A stretch of 64,000 bases of DNA from Asaia sp. W19 (GCF_003994335.1 NZ_PNQZ01000019.1:62002-126001), one strand, 5' to 3'; positions 24,857 to 35,223 are shown, counted from the stretch's first letter. The notes: generated from the letters alone by a model not told the origin. Numbers and translations: made by a program.

Positions 24857-26299
24857 CTAAGCCTGCGCAAACCCTGCGTTTTCATTAATCATACGTAATG
24901 TAGCGGCCACGAGGGCGCGAAGTGCGAGCGTTTCGCCACCCTCCGGACGGCCTGGCGCCGCACTGTCATTCCAGGCGTAAGTGTCGATATGTGCCCATTT
25001 TACAGTGGGTTCGACGAAGTGCTGCAGGAAGAGCGCTGCCGTAATCGCCCCCGCCATCGGCTTATCGGTCACATTGCCAAGATGGGCATTTTTGCGGCGG
25101 AGCCATGCGTTGTAGCCATGCCAGAGTGGCAATTGCCACATGGCGTCTCCCTCTGCCTCGGCAGCGCTCAAGAGGATTTGAGCCCATTCGGCGTTGTTCG
25201 AGAACAAGGCAGGCAAATCCGGACCCAAGGCGACACGGGCGGCGCCTGTCAGAGTCGCCGCATCAAGCAGCCAGTCCGGCTTCGACTCGCAGGCTTCGGT
25301 GAGCAGGTCAGCGAGAACAAGCCGTCCTTCGGCATCGGTATTGCCGACCTCGACGCTAAGCCCGGCGCGTGTTTCCAGAATATCGCCGGGACGCATGGCA
25401 TGGCCCGAGATGCTGTTCTCGACGCACCCAAGCCGTATCTCCACTCGAATGGGCAGGTCCATGGCCATGATGACATGGGCCAGTGCGAGCATCAGTGCGG
25501 CTCCACCCATATCCTTTTTCATGCGTAGCATGCCGCTTGCGGGCTTGATGTCATACCCGCCCGTATCGAAACAGACCCCCTTCCCAACGAGGGAGAGTAA
25601 AGGGGCGGACTCCCCGGCACAGCTTCCACGCCACTGCGCCAGAACGACATGGGCGGGACGATCCGAACCCGCCCCCACAGCAGCGAGGCACGGATAAGCG
25701 TATTCGAGTGCCTCTCCGGACAGGAGCGTACATGTCGCTCCGTGCGCCCTGAGCGTCTCGGCAGCGCTCTCGGCGAGCTCCTTTGGGCCCAGCAGATTGG
25801 CTGGCTGATTGATCAGATCCCGTCCGAGCCAGAAACCCTGCGCAGTTGGAAGTACACAGGGGCTCAAATGCACCCCCGCTCCAGGCAGAACGAGCTTCGT
25901 GTCGAAGCTGAGCGTGCGACCCACAGCATAACGGTAGGCCCCCATGCAGAATCCCAGCACCACATCAGAGAGGATATCCGGACAATTTTGCGTTGTTGTC
26001 GCGTCGACCATGGGCATCCATGTGCCTTTCGGAAGCCCGGTTGCGAGCGCTCCGAAACAGGCGGCATCTCTGCGGGTGGGATCGAAAACGAAAATCCCAT
26101 GGGCGATGCCGGAGGAACCTGGCACCAGATAGAGCCGTCCGGCCTCTACGGGGCCGACCATTTCAAGAAGCGCTTCGGATTGCGCGCCGAGCAGGGCATT
26201 GATGTCCTGCCCCTCGGGGACGATATGAACTGCTCTGGGCGTTTCCTGTTCCGCCATAGAGGCGTGCTGCACCAGACAGAGTTGTTCCGGATTGCGCAT
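24857..26299 (-). CDS. Leucyl aminopeptidase family (M17) protein
   Basis: 480 residues. Di-zinc exopeptidase that removes N-terminal residues from peptides in the cytoplasm. Catalytic landmarks: VGKGVCFDTGGYDIKPASGM with active-site Lys and metal Asp, MKKDMGGAA, and the family signature NTDAEGRLVLADLL with metal Asp and Glu and the bicarbonate-binding Arg. The N-terminal 150 residues form the less conserved M17 N-domain. The start MRNPEQLCLV is preferred because AAAGGGTG precedes it; a start 9 codons upstream is possible. Confidence 0.93.
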   Translation of the reverse strand: MRNPEQLCLVQHASMAEQETPRAVHIVPEGQDINALLGAQSEALLEMVGPVEAGRLYLVPGSSGIAHGIFVFDPTRRDAACFGALATGLPKGTWMPMVDATTTQNCPDILSDVVLGFCMGAYRYAVGRTLSFDTKLVLPGAGVHLSPCVLPTAQGFWLGRDLINQPANLLGPKELAESAAETLRAHGATCTLLSGEALEYAYPCLAAVGAGSDRPAHVVLAQWRGSCAGESAPLLSLVGKGVCFDTGGYDIKPASGMLRMKKDMGGAALMLALAHVIMAMDLPIRVEIRLGCVENSISGHAMRPGDILETRAGLSVEVGNTDAEGRLVLADLLTEACESKPDWLLDAATLTGAARVALGPDLPALFSNNAEWAQILLSAAEAEGDAMWQLPLWHGYNAWLRRKNAHLGNVTDKPMAGAITAALFLQHFVEPTVKWAHIDTYAWNDSAAPGRPEGGETLALRALVAATLRMINENAGFAQA

Positions 26300-26389
26300 T
26301 TCATTCACCCTTTCGTACAGATCCATCTCGGCCGGACGGGCCTTCTCGAGCTGTGACAGTCACGGCCTCGTCTTGCAATTCCAACCATC

Positions 26390-28954
26390 ATGCACAAGCA
26401 TCATGTCATGAAGTCGCAGCACCATGTCATGCCACGCAGGGTTCGCGCCGTGCTCGGCCCTACCAATACCGGCAAGACCCATTATGCGCTCGAGCGCCTT
26501 CTGGCCCATGACTCGGGAATCATCGGCTTCCCGCTGCGCCTGCTGGCGCGCGAAAACTACGAGCGCATGGTCAGGCTCAAAGGGGTACGCCATGTTGCGC
26601 TGATCACAGGGGAGGAAAAGATCGTTCCTCCCGACGCGAAATGGCTCTCCTGCACGACTGAGGCAATGCCCCTGACCCGCAAGGTCGAATTCGTGGCCGT
26701 GGACGAGATCCAGCTCAGCAGCGATCCCGATCGTGGCCATGTGTTCACGGACAGGCTTCTGAATGCGCGTGGCAATGTCGAAACCCTGTTCCTCGGGGCG
26801 GAAACCATACGTCCCCTTCTGCAGCGGCTGGTCCCGGGAATTGAAATCGATACGCGCCCCCGCCTGTCGAGCCTCATCCACACAGGCCACACCAAGCTTT
26901 CGCGGCTTCCCGCCCGCTCGGCCATCGTGGCGTTCTCGGCGGCTGAGGTCTACGCGATCGCCGAGATCATACGGCGAAGGCGGGGCGGCTGTGCCCTGAT
27001 CATGGGACAGCTCTCTCCACGAACGCGGAACGCGCAGGTCGAGCTCTACCAGAACAAGGATGTCGATTACCTGGTCGCCACCGATGCAATCGGCATGGGG
27101 CTCAACATGGATGTGAACCATGTGGCTCTCGCCTCGCTGACCAAATTTGACGGGGCCTCCCTGCGCCCCCTGACGGCGCAGGAATGTGCCCAGATCGCCG
27201 GGCGCGCCGGGCGTGGCATGAAGGACGGCACGTTCGGTACCACTGGCGAAGCGCGTCCTATGTCAGAGGCGCTTGTGGATGCCATCGAGGCCCATCGTTT
27301 CGACCCGATCGAGCGCGTGAGCTGGCGTAATGCAGACCTGGACTTCGCTACACCTTATGCCCTGCTCGACAGCCTGAACGCGCCCCCCCCGCGACGTGGA
27401 CTCGTGGCCGGGAGACCAGCTTCCGACGTACTCACGCTGGAGAGCCTCGCCGGCGAGGGCGACATCCGCGACGCGGCGCGTGGGCGCAAGGCGACACAGC
27501 TCCTCTGGGAGGTCTGCCAGATCCCGGATTTCCGCAAGCTGGGCGATGACTCGCATGTCCGGCTTTGCCACCGCCTGTTCCTTCACCTGCTCCAGGATGG
27601 CGGCATTCCCGCGTCGTGGTTCGACTCTCATATAGCCGGTTTTTCCCGGCTTGAGGGCGATATCGACACGCTCATGCATCGACTGACAGGGATTCGGATC
27701 TGCGCCTATGTGGCCGCAAGGAGCGAATGGAGCGATCGCGCGCAGCACTGGCAGGATCGGACGCGGGAAGTCGAGGACCTGCTTTCCGATGCCCTGCATG
27801 AGCGGCTGACCGCGCGCTTTGTCGACAGACGGGCCACCTCGCTCTTGCGCCGCCTCGATAGCGAGGGGGCCCGGGATCTGCTTTCGGCCGTCACGCGCGA
27901 AGGCCAGGTGATCGTGGAAGGACACGCAGTGGGGCGGATCGAGGGTTTCACGCTCATGCCCGACCGCGAGGAGGCCCTGCCGGAGAAGAAACTCATGATG
28001 CGCGCAGGTCGCCGCGCATTGCTGCACGAGATCCCACGACGCGTTCAGGCCCTCGTTACCGCGTCGGACGAGGCTTTCTCGCTCGATCCCGCAACGGGTC
28101 GGCTTTCGTGGGAGAATGTCGTGATCGCCCGACTGGTGCGCGGCACGGCGCTCCTCTCACCCGCCATCCAGATTCTCGGGGGGGAATTTGCGGATACGAA
28201 GCAGCGCGACCTCGTTCAGGAGCGCCTGCAGGATTTTGTCAGGGCCCATCTGCGTGCTTCCCTCGCGCCGCTCTATGCCCTGGCGGCCCTACGTCAGCCC
28301 AACCCGGCCCTGCGGGGGCTTACCCATCGTCTCATGGAATATGGCGGTGTCGCGCCTCTCCTTCCTCTGGAGCCAGCGAGCCATGGGGGACAGGCCATCG
28401 CCCATTTTCGCCGGCTCGGCATTCTGTTCACCCCTTACGGTGTCTTTATGCCCGCATTGCTCAAGCCCGCACCCATGACGCTCAGGGCGATCCTGCTCAG
28501 CCTGTGGCATGGTCATGCGCTCCCCTCCTTCGATGCCCGCCAGGTCACGTTCGACGCCCCCGCCATTGCGCCCCTGGCAACACTGGGCTGGGTACATGCC
28601 TGCCGGGTGTGGCTGCGTTTAGACCGTGTCGAGAAGCTTCTCGGTGAGCTTCATCGGGCGACACGCCATGGCCCCTGCCCCTTGCCGGAGGGCCTGGCCG
28701 CCCGCTACGGTCTGCCGCCCAAAACCCTGATGGAAACCCTCAAGGCGCTCACTATCCGTGTGCGCGCGCCCCTGACACTCGCGCCGGATCAGTTTGGTCC
28801 CGAAGCGCCGGCCCTGCTGCTCGGGCCAGTCAAAAACCGTCATCATGCTGCCCCGCACCGAAAAGTGTCGCACGCAGCGCATGCCAACCGTCCATCGCCG
28901 GACAGTCCCTTCGCGGCCCTGTCCGCACTTGATCTAGGGAGGAAACAGCGTTGA
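26390..28954 (+). CDS. Suv3-like ATP-dependent RNA helicase
   Basis: 854 residues. The N-terminal helicase core has Walker A GPTNTGKTHYALERLL (about residues 23-38), the Suv3-typical VAVDEIQL box, and the motif VI region AQIAGRAGRG. The C-terminal 500 residues include repeated helical segments and a basic end. In mitochondria Suv3 unwinds RNA for degradation; alphaproteobacterial homologues are less studied. The stop overlaps the TTG start of the S4 protein gene, so the two are co-translated. Several in-frame ATGs (26390, 26408, 26429) precede the core and none has a clear ribosome site. Confidence 0.9.
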   Translation: MHKHHVMKSQHHVMPRRVRAVLGPTNTGKTHYALERLLAHDSGIIGFPLRLLARENYERMVRLKGVRHVALITGEEKIVPPDAKWLSCTTEAMPLTRKVEFVAVDEIQLSSDPDRGHVFTDRLLNARGNVETLFLGAETIRPLLQRLVPGIEIDTRPRLSSLIHTGHTKLSRLPARSAIVAFSAAEVYAIAEIIRRRRGGCALIMGQLSPRTRNAQVELYQNKDVDYLVATDAIGMGLNMDVNHVALASLTKFDGASLRPLTAQECAQIAGRAGRGMKDGTFGTTGEARPMSEALVDAIEAHRFDPIERVSWRNADLDFATPYALLDSLNAPPPRRGLVAGRPASDVLTLESLAGEGDIRDAARGRKATQLLWEVCQIPDFRKLGDDSHVRLCHRLFLHLLQDGGIPASWFDSHIAGFSRLEGDIDTLMHRLTGIRICAYVAARSEWSDRAQHWQDRTREVEDLLSDALHERLTARFVDRRATSLLRRLDSEGARDLLSAVTREGQVIVEGHAVGRIEGFTLMPDREEALPEKKLMMRAGRRALLHEIPRRVQALVTASDEAFSLDPATGRLSWENVVIARLVRGTALLSPAIQILGGEFADTKQRDLVQERLQDFVRAHLRASLAPLYALAALRQPNPALRGLTHRLMEYGGVAPLLPLEPASHGGQAIAHFRRLGILFTPYGVFMPALLKPAPMTLRAILLSLWHGHALPSFDARQVTFDAPAIAPLATLGWVHACRVWLRLDRVEKLLGELHRATRHGPCPLPEGLAARYGLPPKTLMETLKALTIRVRAPLTLAPDQFGPEAPALLLGPVKNRHHAAPHRKVSHAAHANRPSPDSPFAALSALDLGRKQR

Positions 28955-29247
28955 CGGCCGACAACGACAAGGATTGCCAGCGCCTAGACCTCTGGCTGTG
29001 GCATGCGCGTGTCTGCCGCCAGCGCAGCGACTGCGCCGCCCTGATCACCAAGGGGGCAGTGCGGATCAACCGACAGGTGACAAACAAACCCCATGCCCGC
29101 GTCCGGATTGGCGATGTATTGGGTTTGCCCGGACATCCCTGGCCCGAGATTAGGATCTGGCGTGTACTGGATCTGGCCGAGCGCCGCGGGTCAGCCACCC
29201 AGGCTGCCCTGCTCTATGAAGTCATCAGTGAGAACAGCGCCGCCTGA
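28951..29247 (+). CDS. S4-domain RNA-binding protein (HslR-like)
   Basis: 98 residues. The S4 fold is visible as QRLDLWLWHARVCRQRSDCAALI, then KGAVRINRQVTNKPHARVRIGDVL. HslR-type proteins bind stalled 50S subunits carrying peptidyl-tRNA, or other structured RNA. The TTG start follows GGGAGGAAACAGCG and overlaps the helicase stop by four bases, supporting joint action on RNA. Confidence 0.9.
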   Translation: MTADNDKDCQRLDLWLWHARVCRQRSDCAALITKGAVRINRQVTNKPHARVRIGDVLGLPGHPWPEIRIWRVLDLAERRGSATQAALLYEVISENSAA

Positions 29248-29403
29248 CCGTGCTTTGCCTCATACGAAGTAAACATATGCTTGCCAGAAGCAGGAAGTTC
29301 CGCCTATCTGCGGCATTCCTTTTTGCATAATCCCCTTGGGGTGACTTACCCCAGTCGGGATCATCTCGGGCCGAGTGGCCCCAGCCTAAGATCGGAGACA
29401 CCA

Positions 29404-29736
29404 ATGGCCTATGTGGTCACCGAAAACTGCATACGCTGCAAATATACGGATTGCGTCGAGGTCTGTCCCGTCGATTGCTTCTATGCGGGTGAGAACTTCC
29501 TCGTGATCAATCCCGATGAGTGCATCGATTGCGGCGTTTGTGAGCCGGAATGCCCTGCCGAGGCGATCTTCCCCGATAGCGACGACCGAGCGACGCCGTG
29601 GCTCGAGGTCAACAGCAAATACGCGGCTGTCTGGCCCAACATCACGCGCAAGATCGACTCGATGCCCGATGCTGATGAATGGAAAGACAAACCGGGCAAG
29701 GACGCGATGCTGTCCCCGGAGCCGCACAAGGACTGA
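29404..29736 (+). CDS. fdxA: 7Fe ferredoxin FdxA
   Basis: 110 residues. It carries one 3Fe-4S and one 4Fe-4S cluster. The N-terminal [19 protein letters not shown] supplies the first cluster and part of the second, and [15 protein letters not shown] completes the set. The C-terminal extension (about residues 60-110) is typical of FdxA. It is a small cytoplasmic electron carrier. The start MAYVVTENC has a GGAG upstream. It ends in a shared terminator with the convergent cyo operon. Confidence 0.96.
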   Translation: MAYVVTENCIRCKYTDCVEVCPVDCFYAGENFLVINPDECIDCGVCEPECPAEAIFPDSDDRATPWLEVNSKYAAVWPNITRKIDSMPDADEWKDKPGKDAMLSPEPHKD

Positions 29737-29871
29737 TCTGGCAGAGGACGCCCGACGCGTTCTGGGCCGACATTGGCCCCGAACGCCCTGGCAGGAGCCC
29801 GGCCCAAGGCGGTGTTTTCACCGGATCATCCGGTGACGGTCTCTGTGACTGAGACGCTTGAGATAAGGAAA

Positions 29872-29903
29872 AAGGCCCCGAGGACATCCTCGGGGCCTTT
29901 TTT
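29872..29903. terminator. Bidirectional rho-independent terminator
   Basis: GGCCCCGAGGA and its complement flank a two-base centre at 29874-29897, with an A-run before and a T-run after. It can stop fdxA on the plus strand and cyoABCD on the minus strand. Confidence 0.92.
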
Positions 29904-29968
29904 CATGACGCGGCATTTTCGCTGCAGGCCCCGGCCCGTTAAGGGGGGCGCCTGCAGACGGGAAAATG

Positions 29969-30304
29969 TCAGCGCGACATCATGTTCATGCTGACATCGT
30001 GAATGATGAAGATTGTTCCACCGACGATGATGAGCACGCAGATGACCGCGAAGGCAAATGCCGTGTTGTTCCAGGACTGGCTCGAACTGCTGTTCATATG
30101 CAGGAAGTAGATCAGATGCACGAAGATCTGAACCACTGCCAGCGCAGCGATGACCCCAAAGGTCATGCCGGGGGACATAAGGTGCATCTCGACGATAGCG
30201 AACGCCGCTACCGTCAGGATGGCCGCAATCACGAAGCCGATGATGTACGAGGCGAAGCTGCCGTGAGACTCGCCTTCGTGTTGATGGGTCGATGCTTGGC
30301 TCAT
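29969..30304 (-). CDS. cyoD: Cytochrome bo3-type ubiquinol oxidase subunit IV
   Basis: 111 residues with three membrane helices and an N-terminal His-containing tail (MSQASTHQHEGESHGS). The YIIGFVIAAILTVAAF and IFVHLIYFLHM segments are typical of CyoD, a small subunit needed for assembly of the oxidase. The ATG overlaps the cyoC stop by one base. It is the last gene of cyoABCD and is followed by the bidirectional terminator. Confidence 0.95.
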   Translation of the reverse strand: MSQASTHQHEGESHGSFASYIIGFVIAAILTVAAFAIVEMHLMSPGMTFGVIAALAVVQIFVHLIYFLHMNSSSSQSWNNTAFAFAVICVLIIVGGTIFIIHDVSMNMMSR

Positions 30305-30921
30305 CAGATCACACTCAACAGATAAACGAAGGTGAACACGCAGATCCAGACGATGTCCAGGAAGTGCCAGAAGAGGCTCAGGCACTGGAGTTTGTCCATG
30401 TAGCGTGTGCTGAACACCTGCGAGCTGAAGCTCTGGACCATCAGAACGGCGATCCAGACCAGACCACAGGTAACGTGAAGCCCGTGTGTCGCCACCAGCG
30501 TGAAGAAGGCGGAAAGGAACGCTGAGCGATCCGGACCGGCACCTTCATGGATGAGGTGAGCGAATTCATTGACCTCGAGGACGAGGAAGCCCAGGCCGAG
30601 CAGGAAGGTGACGGCGAGCCATGCGAGCATGGCGCCCTGCTTGCGGGCATAGGCCGAAAGCATGCCGAAACCGAAGGTGATCGAGCTGAGCAGGAGGAGG
30701 GCCGTTTCCAGCCCCACCCCGTTCAGATCAAACAGCTCCTTGCCCGTCGGGCCACCGGCGAACTGGGTGCGCATGACAGCGAAGGTGGCGAACAGCGTTC
30801 CGAAAAGGAGGCAGTCCGTCATCAGATAGACCCAGAAACCAAACACGTTATTCGTGTGGTGGTGTTCGTGGTCGTCGATGCCGTGTGCGGTGCCGTGCGG
30901 CGTTGCTGAGATATTTGCCAT
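30304..30921 (-). CDS. cyoC: Cytochrome bo3-type ubiquinol oxidase subunit III
   Basis: 205 residues, five membrane helices. Landmarks are NVFGFWVYLMTDCLLFGTLFATF near the start, LVATHGLHVTCGLVWI with the conserved His, and FWHFLDIVWICVFTFVYL at the end. Subunit III supports the catalytic core in the inner membrane. It starts 2 bases after the cyoB stop and shares one base with cyoD. Confidence 0.96.
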   Translation of the reverse strand: MANISATPHGTAHGIDDHEHHHTNNVFGFWVYLMTDCLLFGTLFATFAVMRTQFAGGPTGKELFDLNGVGLETALLLLSSITFGFGMLSAYARKQGAMLAWLAVTFLLGLGFLVLEVNEFAHLIHEGAGPDRSAFLSAFFTLVATHGLHVTCGLVWIAVLMVQSFSSQVFSTRYMDKLQCLSLFWHFLDIVWICVFTFVYLLSVI

Positions 30922-30923
30922 TG

Positions 30924-32912
30924 TTATTCTGCCGCCTGTGCTGTCAGCGAGCGGACATAGTTTTCCTGGTCGCGTTCGATTTCGCTGACCGGGACATAGT
31001 AGTCCACATCATTGTTGAAGCTGCGCAGGATGACCGTTGCGAACACGCCGATAAGGGCGAGCGCTGCGAGCCACCAGATGTACCAGATCGCCGCGAAGCC
31101 AAGCACGAAGCTGAAGGCACCGACGAAGAAACCGGCAGCCGTGTTCTTCGGCATATGGATCGGTGCGAGCACCTTACCTTCATAGCTGCGACGGCCCATC
31201 TGCTTCTCGGTATGGAACGTATCGATACCGTGAATGTCAGGAAGGACGGCGAAGTTATAAGCCGGCGGAGGCGAGGACATCGACCATTCCAGCGTACGCG
31301 CATTCCACGGATCGCCCGTGAAATCACGGCTTTCCGGCAGGTTGCGGTCGCGGATCGACACGTAGATCTGCATCAGCTGGCAGACGACACCCAGAGCGAT
31401 GACGGCAGCGCCGAAGCCTGCGATCAGCATCTGAACATGCCAGTCGGCATTGTCGTAATGGTTCATACGGCGCGTCATGCCTTCGAAGCCCGCGATATAG
31501 AGCGGCACGAATGCAAGATAGAAGCCAACGAACCAGAGCCAGAAGGCGCGCTTGCCCCAGGCCTCGTTCATCTTGAAGCCGAGAACCTTCGGCCACCAGA
31601 AGTTCAGACCGGCAACGTAACCGAAGTAAACGCCACCAATGATCACGTTGTGGAAGTGGGCAACAAGGAACAGCGAGTTATGCAGCACGAAGTCGGCTGC
31701 CGGCATCGCCATCATGACGCCCGTCATGCCACCGATGGAGAAGGTGACCATGAAGCCGATGACCCAGTACATGATGCCGTTGAACTGAATACGACCCTTG
31801 TACATGGTGAACAGCCAGTTGAAGATCTTCACGCCCGTCGGGACGGCGATGATCATCGTGGCGACGCCGAAGAAGGCGTTGACGTTCGGGCCTGCGCCCA
31901 TGGTGAAGAAGTGGTGAGCCCAGACGATGAAGGACAGAACGCCGATCGCAAGCGTGGCGTAAACCATCACGCGATAGCCGAAGAGGGGCTTGCGCGAGAA
32001 TGTCTGGGTGATTTCCGAGAACACACCGAAGGCCGGCAGAACCAGAATGTAAACTTCCGGGTGACCCCACGTCCAGATGAGCGAAAGATACAGCTGAACG
32101 CTGCCGCCGCCATCATTGGTGAAGAAGTGCATACCCAGATAACGGTCGAGCGCGAGCTCCGCGAGAGTAACCGTCAGAACCGGGAAGACCGCCATGATCA
32201 GAACGACCGTGACGAAAGCCGTCCAGGTGAAAACGGGGAGCTGCATCCAGCCCATGCCCGGAGCGCGCATCTTCACGATGGTGACGAAGAAGTTCACGCC
32301 AGTGAGCAAGGTACCGACACCTGCGAGCTGCACCGCCCAGATGTAATAGTCCACACCGACACCGGGGCTGAACTGCTGCTCGGACAGAGGCGGGTAAACC
32401 AGCCAGCCGCACTGAGCGAATTCACCAATGAACAGCGAGACGTTGATCAGAACCGCGCTGATCGTGGTCATCCAGAAGCTCAGCGAGTTCAGGAACGGAA
32501 AGGCCACGTCACGTGCGCCGATCTGCAGCGGCACGATGACGTTGAGCAGACCCGTCATGAACGCCATGGCCATGAAGAAGATCATGATCGTGCCATGGGC
32601 GGAGAAGATCTGGTCGTAATGGTGCGGGGGCAGATAGCCCGGGTTGCCATTATAGGCCAGAGCGAGCTGGCTGCGCATCATGATGGCGTCGGCGAAGCCG
32701 CGGAACAGCATGACGAGGGCAAGCACAATATACATGATGCCCAGACGCTTATGGTCGACCGAGGTCAGCCATTCACGCCACAGATAGCCCCATTTGCCGA
32801 AATAGGTGATGGCACCCAGAACGGCGAGAGCGGCAATAACGACACCGGTGAATGTGCCAACAAGAATAGGCACATCCAACGGTATCGCTGAAAGGGTTAA
32901 CTTACCTAGCAT
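30924..32912 (-). CDS. cyoB: Cytochrome bo3-type ubiquinol oxidase subunit I
   Basis: 662 residues, the heme-copper catalytic subunit, aligned almost without gaps to E. coli CyoB. The quinol-site residues R71, D75, H98 and Q101 and the low-spin heme ligand H106 fall at the same numbers ([23 protein letters not shown]). The copper-tyrosine site [11 protein letters not shown]-equivalent [12 protein letters not shown]-channel region [11 protein letters not shown] and heme ligands [12 protein letters not shown] are all intact. It oxidises ubiquinol and reduces oxygen while pumping protons. In acetic acid bacteria this is the main terminal oxidase during sugar and alcohol oxidation. Confidence 0.98.
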   Translation of the reverse strand: MLGKLTLSAIPLDVPILVGTFTGVVIAALAVLGAITYFGKWGYLWREWLTSVDHKRLGIMYIVLALVMLFRGFADAIMMRSQLALAYNGNPGYLPPHHYDQIFSAHGTIMIFFMAMAFMTGLLNVIVPLQIGARDVAFPFLNSLSFWMTTISAVLINVSLFIGEFAQCGWLVYPPLSEQQFSPGVGVDYYIWAVQLAGVGTLLTGVNFFVTIVKMRAPGMGWMQLPVFTWTAFVTVVLIMAVFPVLTVTLAELALDRYLGMHFFTNDGGGSVQLYLSLIWTWGHPEVYILVLPAFGVFSEITQTFSRKPLFGYRVMVYATLAIGVLSFIVWAHHFFTMGAGPNVNAFFGVATMIIAVPTGVKIFNWLFTMYKGRIQFNGIMYWVIGFMVTFSIGGMTGVMMAMPAADFVLHNSLFLVAHFHNVIIGGVYFGYVAGLNFWWPKVLGFKMNEAWGKRAFWLWFVGFYLAFVPLYIAGFEGMTRRMNHYDNADWHVQMLIAGFGAAVIALGVVCQLMQIYVSIRDRNLPESRDFTGDPWNARTLEWSMSSPPPAYNFAVLPDIHGIDTFHTEKQMGRRSYEGKVLAPIHMPKNTAAGFFVGAFSFVLGFAAIWYIWWLAALALIGVFATVILRSFNNDVDYYVPVSEIERDQENYVRSLTAQAAE

Positions 32913-32918
32913 GTGTCC

Positions 32919-33848
32919 CTATTCCTTCATCTGCATGTCGGACATGGCGGACTGCATGTGCATCACCTGACCTGTCGACTTGTCGATGACCGTACCGTTA
33001 TTGTACTTGGCCACGATCGTGTCGAAGAGGTTAGGCTGAACATGCGCGAAATACTTGACCGGCGCCGCTTCCTGGGGAGCAGCAACCTGCGGGTAGTCGG
33101 CTGAGTCGAGCGAGTCAGACGCGCCCTTCACCTTGTCGACCCACTGGTTGAAGTCATCATCAGTCATTGCCAGCGTACGGAACTTCATGTCCGAAAAGCC
33201 GCGACCCGTGTAATGCGCTGCTTCACCCAGATAATCGCCCGGCGCGCTGGCCAGAAGATGAAGCTGGGTCTGCATGCCGGCCATTGCATAGACCTGCGTG
33301 CCCAGACGGGGGATGAAGAATGACGTCATGACGGAGTCAGACGTGATGCGGAAGTTGATCGGTGTGTTCACCGGAACCGCAAGCTGGTTAACCGTTGCGA
33401 TACCCTGATCCGGGTAGATGAACAGCCATTTCCAGTCGAGCGCCACAACCTCGACATTCAGGGGCTTGCGCCCTGCCGCCTCAGCCGAGTGAAGGGGGCG
33501 ATACGGGTCGAGTGTATAGCTCGTCCAGATCGCAATCGCACCCAGAATGACGATCACGACCGCCGGAACACCCCAGACGAAGAACTCAATCTTCGTGGAA
33601 TGATCCCAGTTCGGCAGATACTCGGCCGACTGATTACCCTCGCGATACTTCCAGGCAAAGAAAAGCGTCATCAGGATCACCGGAATCACGATGCACAGCA
33701 TCACGCCCAGTTCGATCAGGATAACGTTTCGGTTCTGAATTCCCACCGGCCCACGCGGATCGAGCAGATCGAGCGTACAGCCAGAGAGAAGAAGTGCCGG
33801 CGCTAGCGGCAGGAGCCGCCGCAACTTCGGCAAAAGTCTATTGTTCAT
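32919..33848 (-). CDS. cyoA: Cytochrome bo3-type ubiquinol oxidase subunit II
   Basis: 309 residues. A lipobox LLLSGC puts the acylated Cys at residue 24. Two membrane helices (about 43-68 and 85-110) precede a periplasmic cupredoxin-like domain (NVEVVALDWKWLFIYPDQGIA) that lacks the CuA ligands, as expected for a quinol oxidase. The final 90 residues are an extension ending in a Met-rich MHMQSAMSDMQMKE. First gene of cyoABCD, with 6 bases to cyoB. Confidence 0.96.
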   Translation of the reverse strand: MNNRLLPKLRRLLPLAPALLLSGCTLDLLDPRGPVGIQNRNVILIELGVMLCIVIPVILMTLFFAWKYREGNQSAEYLPNWDHSTKIEFFVWGVPAVVIVILGAIAIWTSYTLDPYRPLHSAEAAGRKPLNVEVVALDWKWLFIYPDQGIATVNQLAVPVNTPINFRITSDSVMTSFFIPRLGTQVYAMAGMQTQLHLLASAPGDYLGEAAHYTGRGFSDMKFRTLAMTDDDFNQWVDKVKGASDSLDSADYPQVAAPQEAAPVKYFAHVQPNLFDTIVAKYNNGTVIDKSTGQVMHMQSAMSDMQMKE

Positions 33849-34381
33849 TGTCTGCCCCGCTCGTTGAACCGACCGTCAAGCTCTTTGGCTGCGCTACGCT
33901 GCCGCTCAACCCGACCACGGCTTGGTCGAACATGGCGACAACACCTTCAGGGGATGTCATCCATCTCTCCTATTCCAGTTGACGACGCATCGGTTGCGCA
34001 ACGTGATACCTGCATCCGGCATTTGTCGAATGAAGATATAACGTTACGTATGCTGATGGCACATCGACCCTCAGCGTTGGTATGCGTCATCCTTGCCTCG
34101 CCTTACTTCAGCATGGAGTATTTCCGATCGGAAATCCCGCATGCCTGCACACCGGGCATCGGCGCCCAGCACTGTTCTGTTGTTTCCGCCCGATTGGCCA
34201 GCAAAGCAAGCACTGATCCTTACTTTTCCGGTGTCTGTTCACAATTTGAACACAGGCTAAAGCGTTGTTTTTCAGGAGGTTAACGCAGAGAGGCACGTTT
34301 TCGCCTCAATTCATTGCGGATTTTTTAGATTCAGTTCAGATAGAAATGACAAGTTAATTAGACCGAAATAGTACGGATAAA
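33849..34381. other. Upstream region of cyoABCD
   Basis: More than 500 bases with no convincing gene. It must hold the cyo promoter on the minus strand; the part nearest 34300-34380 is A/T-rich. A 139-codon plus-strand frame (33864-34283) shows no family feature and was not called. Confidence 0.5.
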
Positions 34382-34412
34382 CAAAAACGGGGCGCATCTG
34401 AGATGCGCCCCG
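34382..34412 (-). terminator. Rho-independent terminator of the BI-1 gene
   Basis: GGGGCGCATCT pairs with AGATGCGCCCC around a GAG-centred turn, followed on the minus strand by a run of T. It lies about 30 bases after the BI-1 stop. Confidence 0.9.
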
Positions 34413-34440
34413 CCAAGTATACAGACAAGCTGGATACTAA

Positions 34441-35223
34441 TTATCCGTTATTGTTATTACGAACGCCCATGAACTGGAGCAGAAAGGTGAAGAGGTTGAT
34501 GAAGTTCAGATAAAGGGAGAGCGCATCATAAACACTGCGCTTGCCCATTTCCTCAGGGCCGACATAGGCCAGGTAGTATTGGTACGTAGCCCGTATACGC
34601 TGAGTATCGAATGCCGTCAGCACGGTGAACAGCGCGACACCGACCACACTGACAACGAACGCCATCATCGCGCTTTGGAGGAAGATATTCACCACCAACG
34701 CAATCACGAGCCCGATCAGACCCATGAACAGGAACGAGCCCAGGGAGCTGAGGTCGCGCTTCGTGGTGTACCCCCAGAGCGACATAGCGGCGAAAGTCGC
34801 TGCAGTGACGAAGAACGTGCTCGCCACCGAGGTGTGCGTATAGACCAGCAGGATGTTCGAAAGGCTTGCCCCCATGACGGCGCAGAACGCCCAGAACAAA
34901 CCCTGCGCCGCCTGGCGCGAAAGGCGATTGACACCAAACGACATGACCATAACGAACGCAAGCGGCGCGAAGATGGTCAGCATCCCGAGCCCTGTCGGGC
35001 GTATCTGCATCCCTGCCGGGGTCAGCACATGATGGAAAAACAGATCGCGCAGCGAAGTCTCGGCCACAGCAAAGGCCACAACGCCGGTGACAACCAGACC
35101 GGCCGTCATCCAGTTATACACGCTGAGCATGTAGGCGCGCAGACCGGCATCGACCGTATCGAAGCTGGCAGCCCCTGCTTTCTGCGACGGGCTGCTAGAA
35201 CGAGGATTTGGAACGAAAGCCAT
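34441..35223 (-). CDS. Bax inhibitor-1/YccA-family membrane protein
   Basis: 260 residues with seven hydrophobic helices after a polar 30-residue N-terminus. Landmarks of the BI-1 family: AYMLSVYNWMTAGLVVTGVVA, the internal ASTFFVTAATFAAMSLWGYTTKRDLSS segment, and a C-terminal LYLNFINLFTFLLQFMG. Family members leak protons or calcium and interact with membrane proteases such as FtsH in bacteria. It is a single-gene unit with its own terminator. Confidence 0.95.
   Translation of the reverse strand: MAFVPNPRSSSPSQKAGAASFDTVDAGLRAYMLSVYNWMTAGLVVTGVVAFAVAETSLRDLFFHHVLTPAGMQIRPTGLGMLTIFAPLAFVMVMSFGVNRLSRQAAQGLFWAFCAVMGASLSNILLVYTHTSVASTFFVTAATFAAMSLWGYTTKRDLSSLGSFLFMGLIGLVIALVVNIFLQSAMMAFVVSVVGVALFTVLTAFDTQRIRATYQYYLAYVGPEEMGKRSVYDALSLYLNFINLFTFLLQFMGVRNNNNG

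Noticed and set aside
30885-32891. 668-codon open frame on the plus strand opposite cyoB
   Set aside because: Composition is His/Asp/Glu-rich nonsense typical of antisense to a membrane protein; cyoB on the other strand is certain.
33864-34283. 139-codon plus-strand frame upstream of cyoA
   Set aside because: No ribosome site, no recognisable domain, and it occupies the cyo promoter region.
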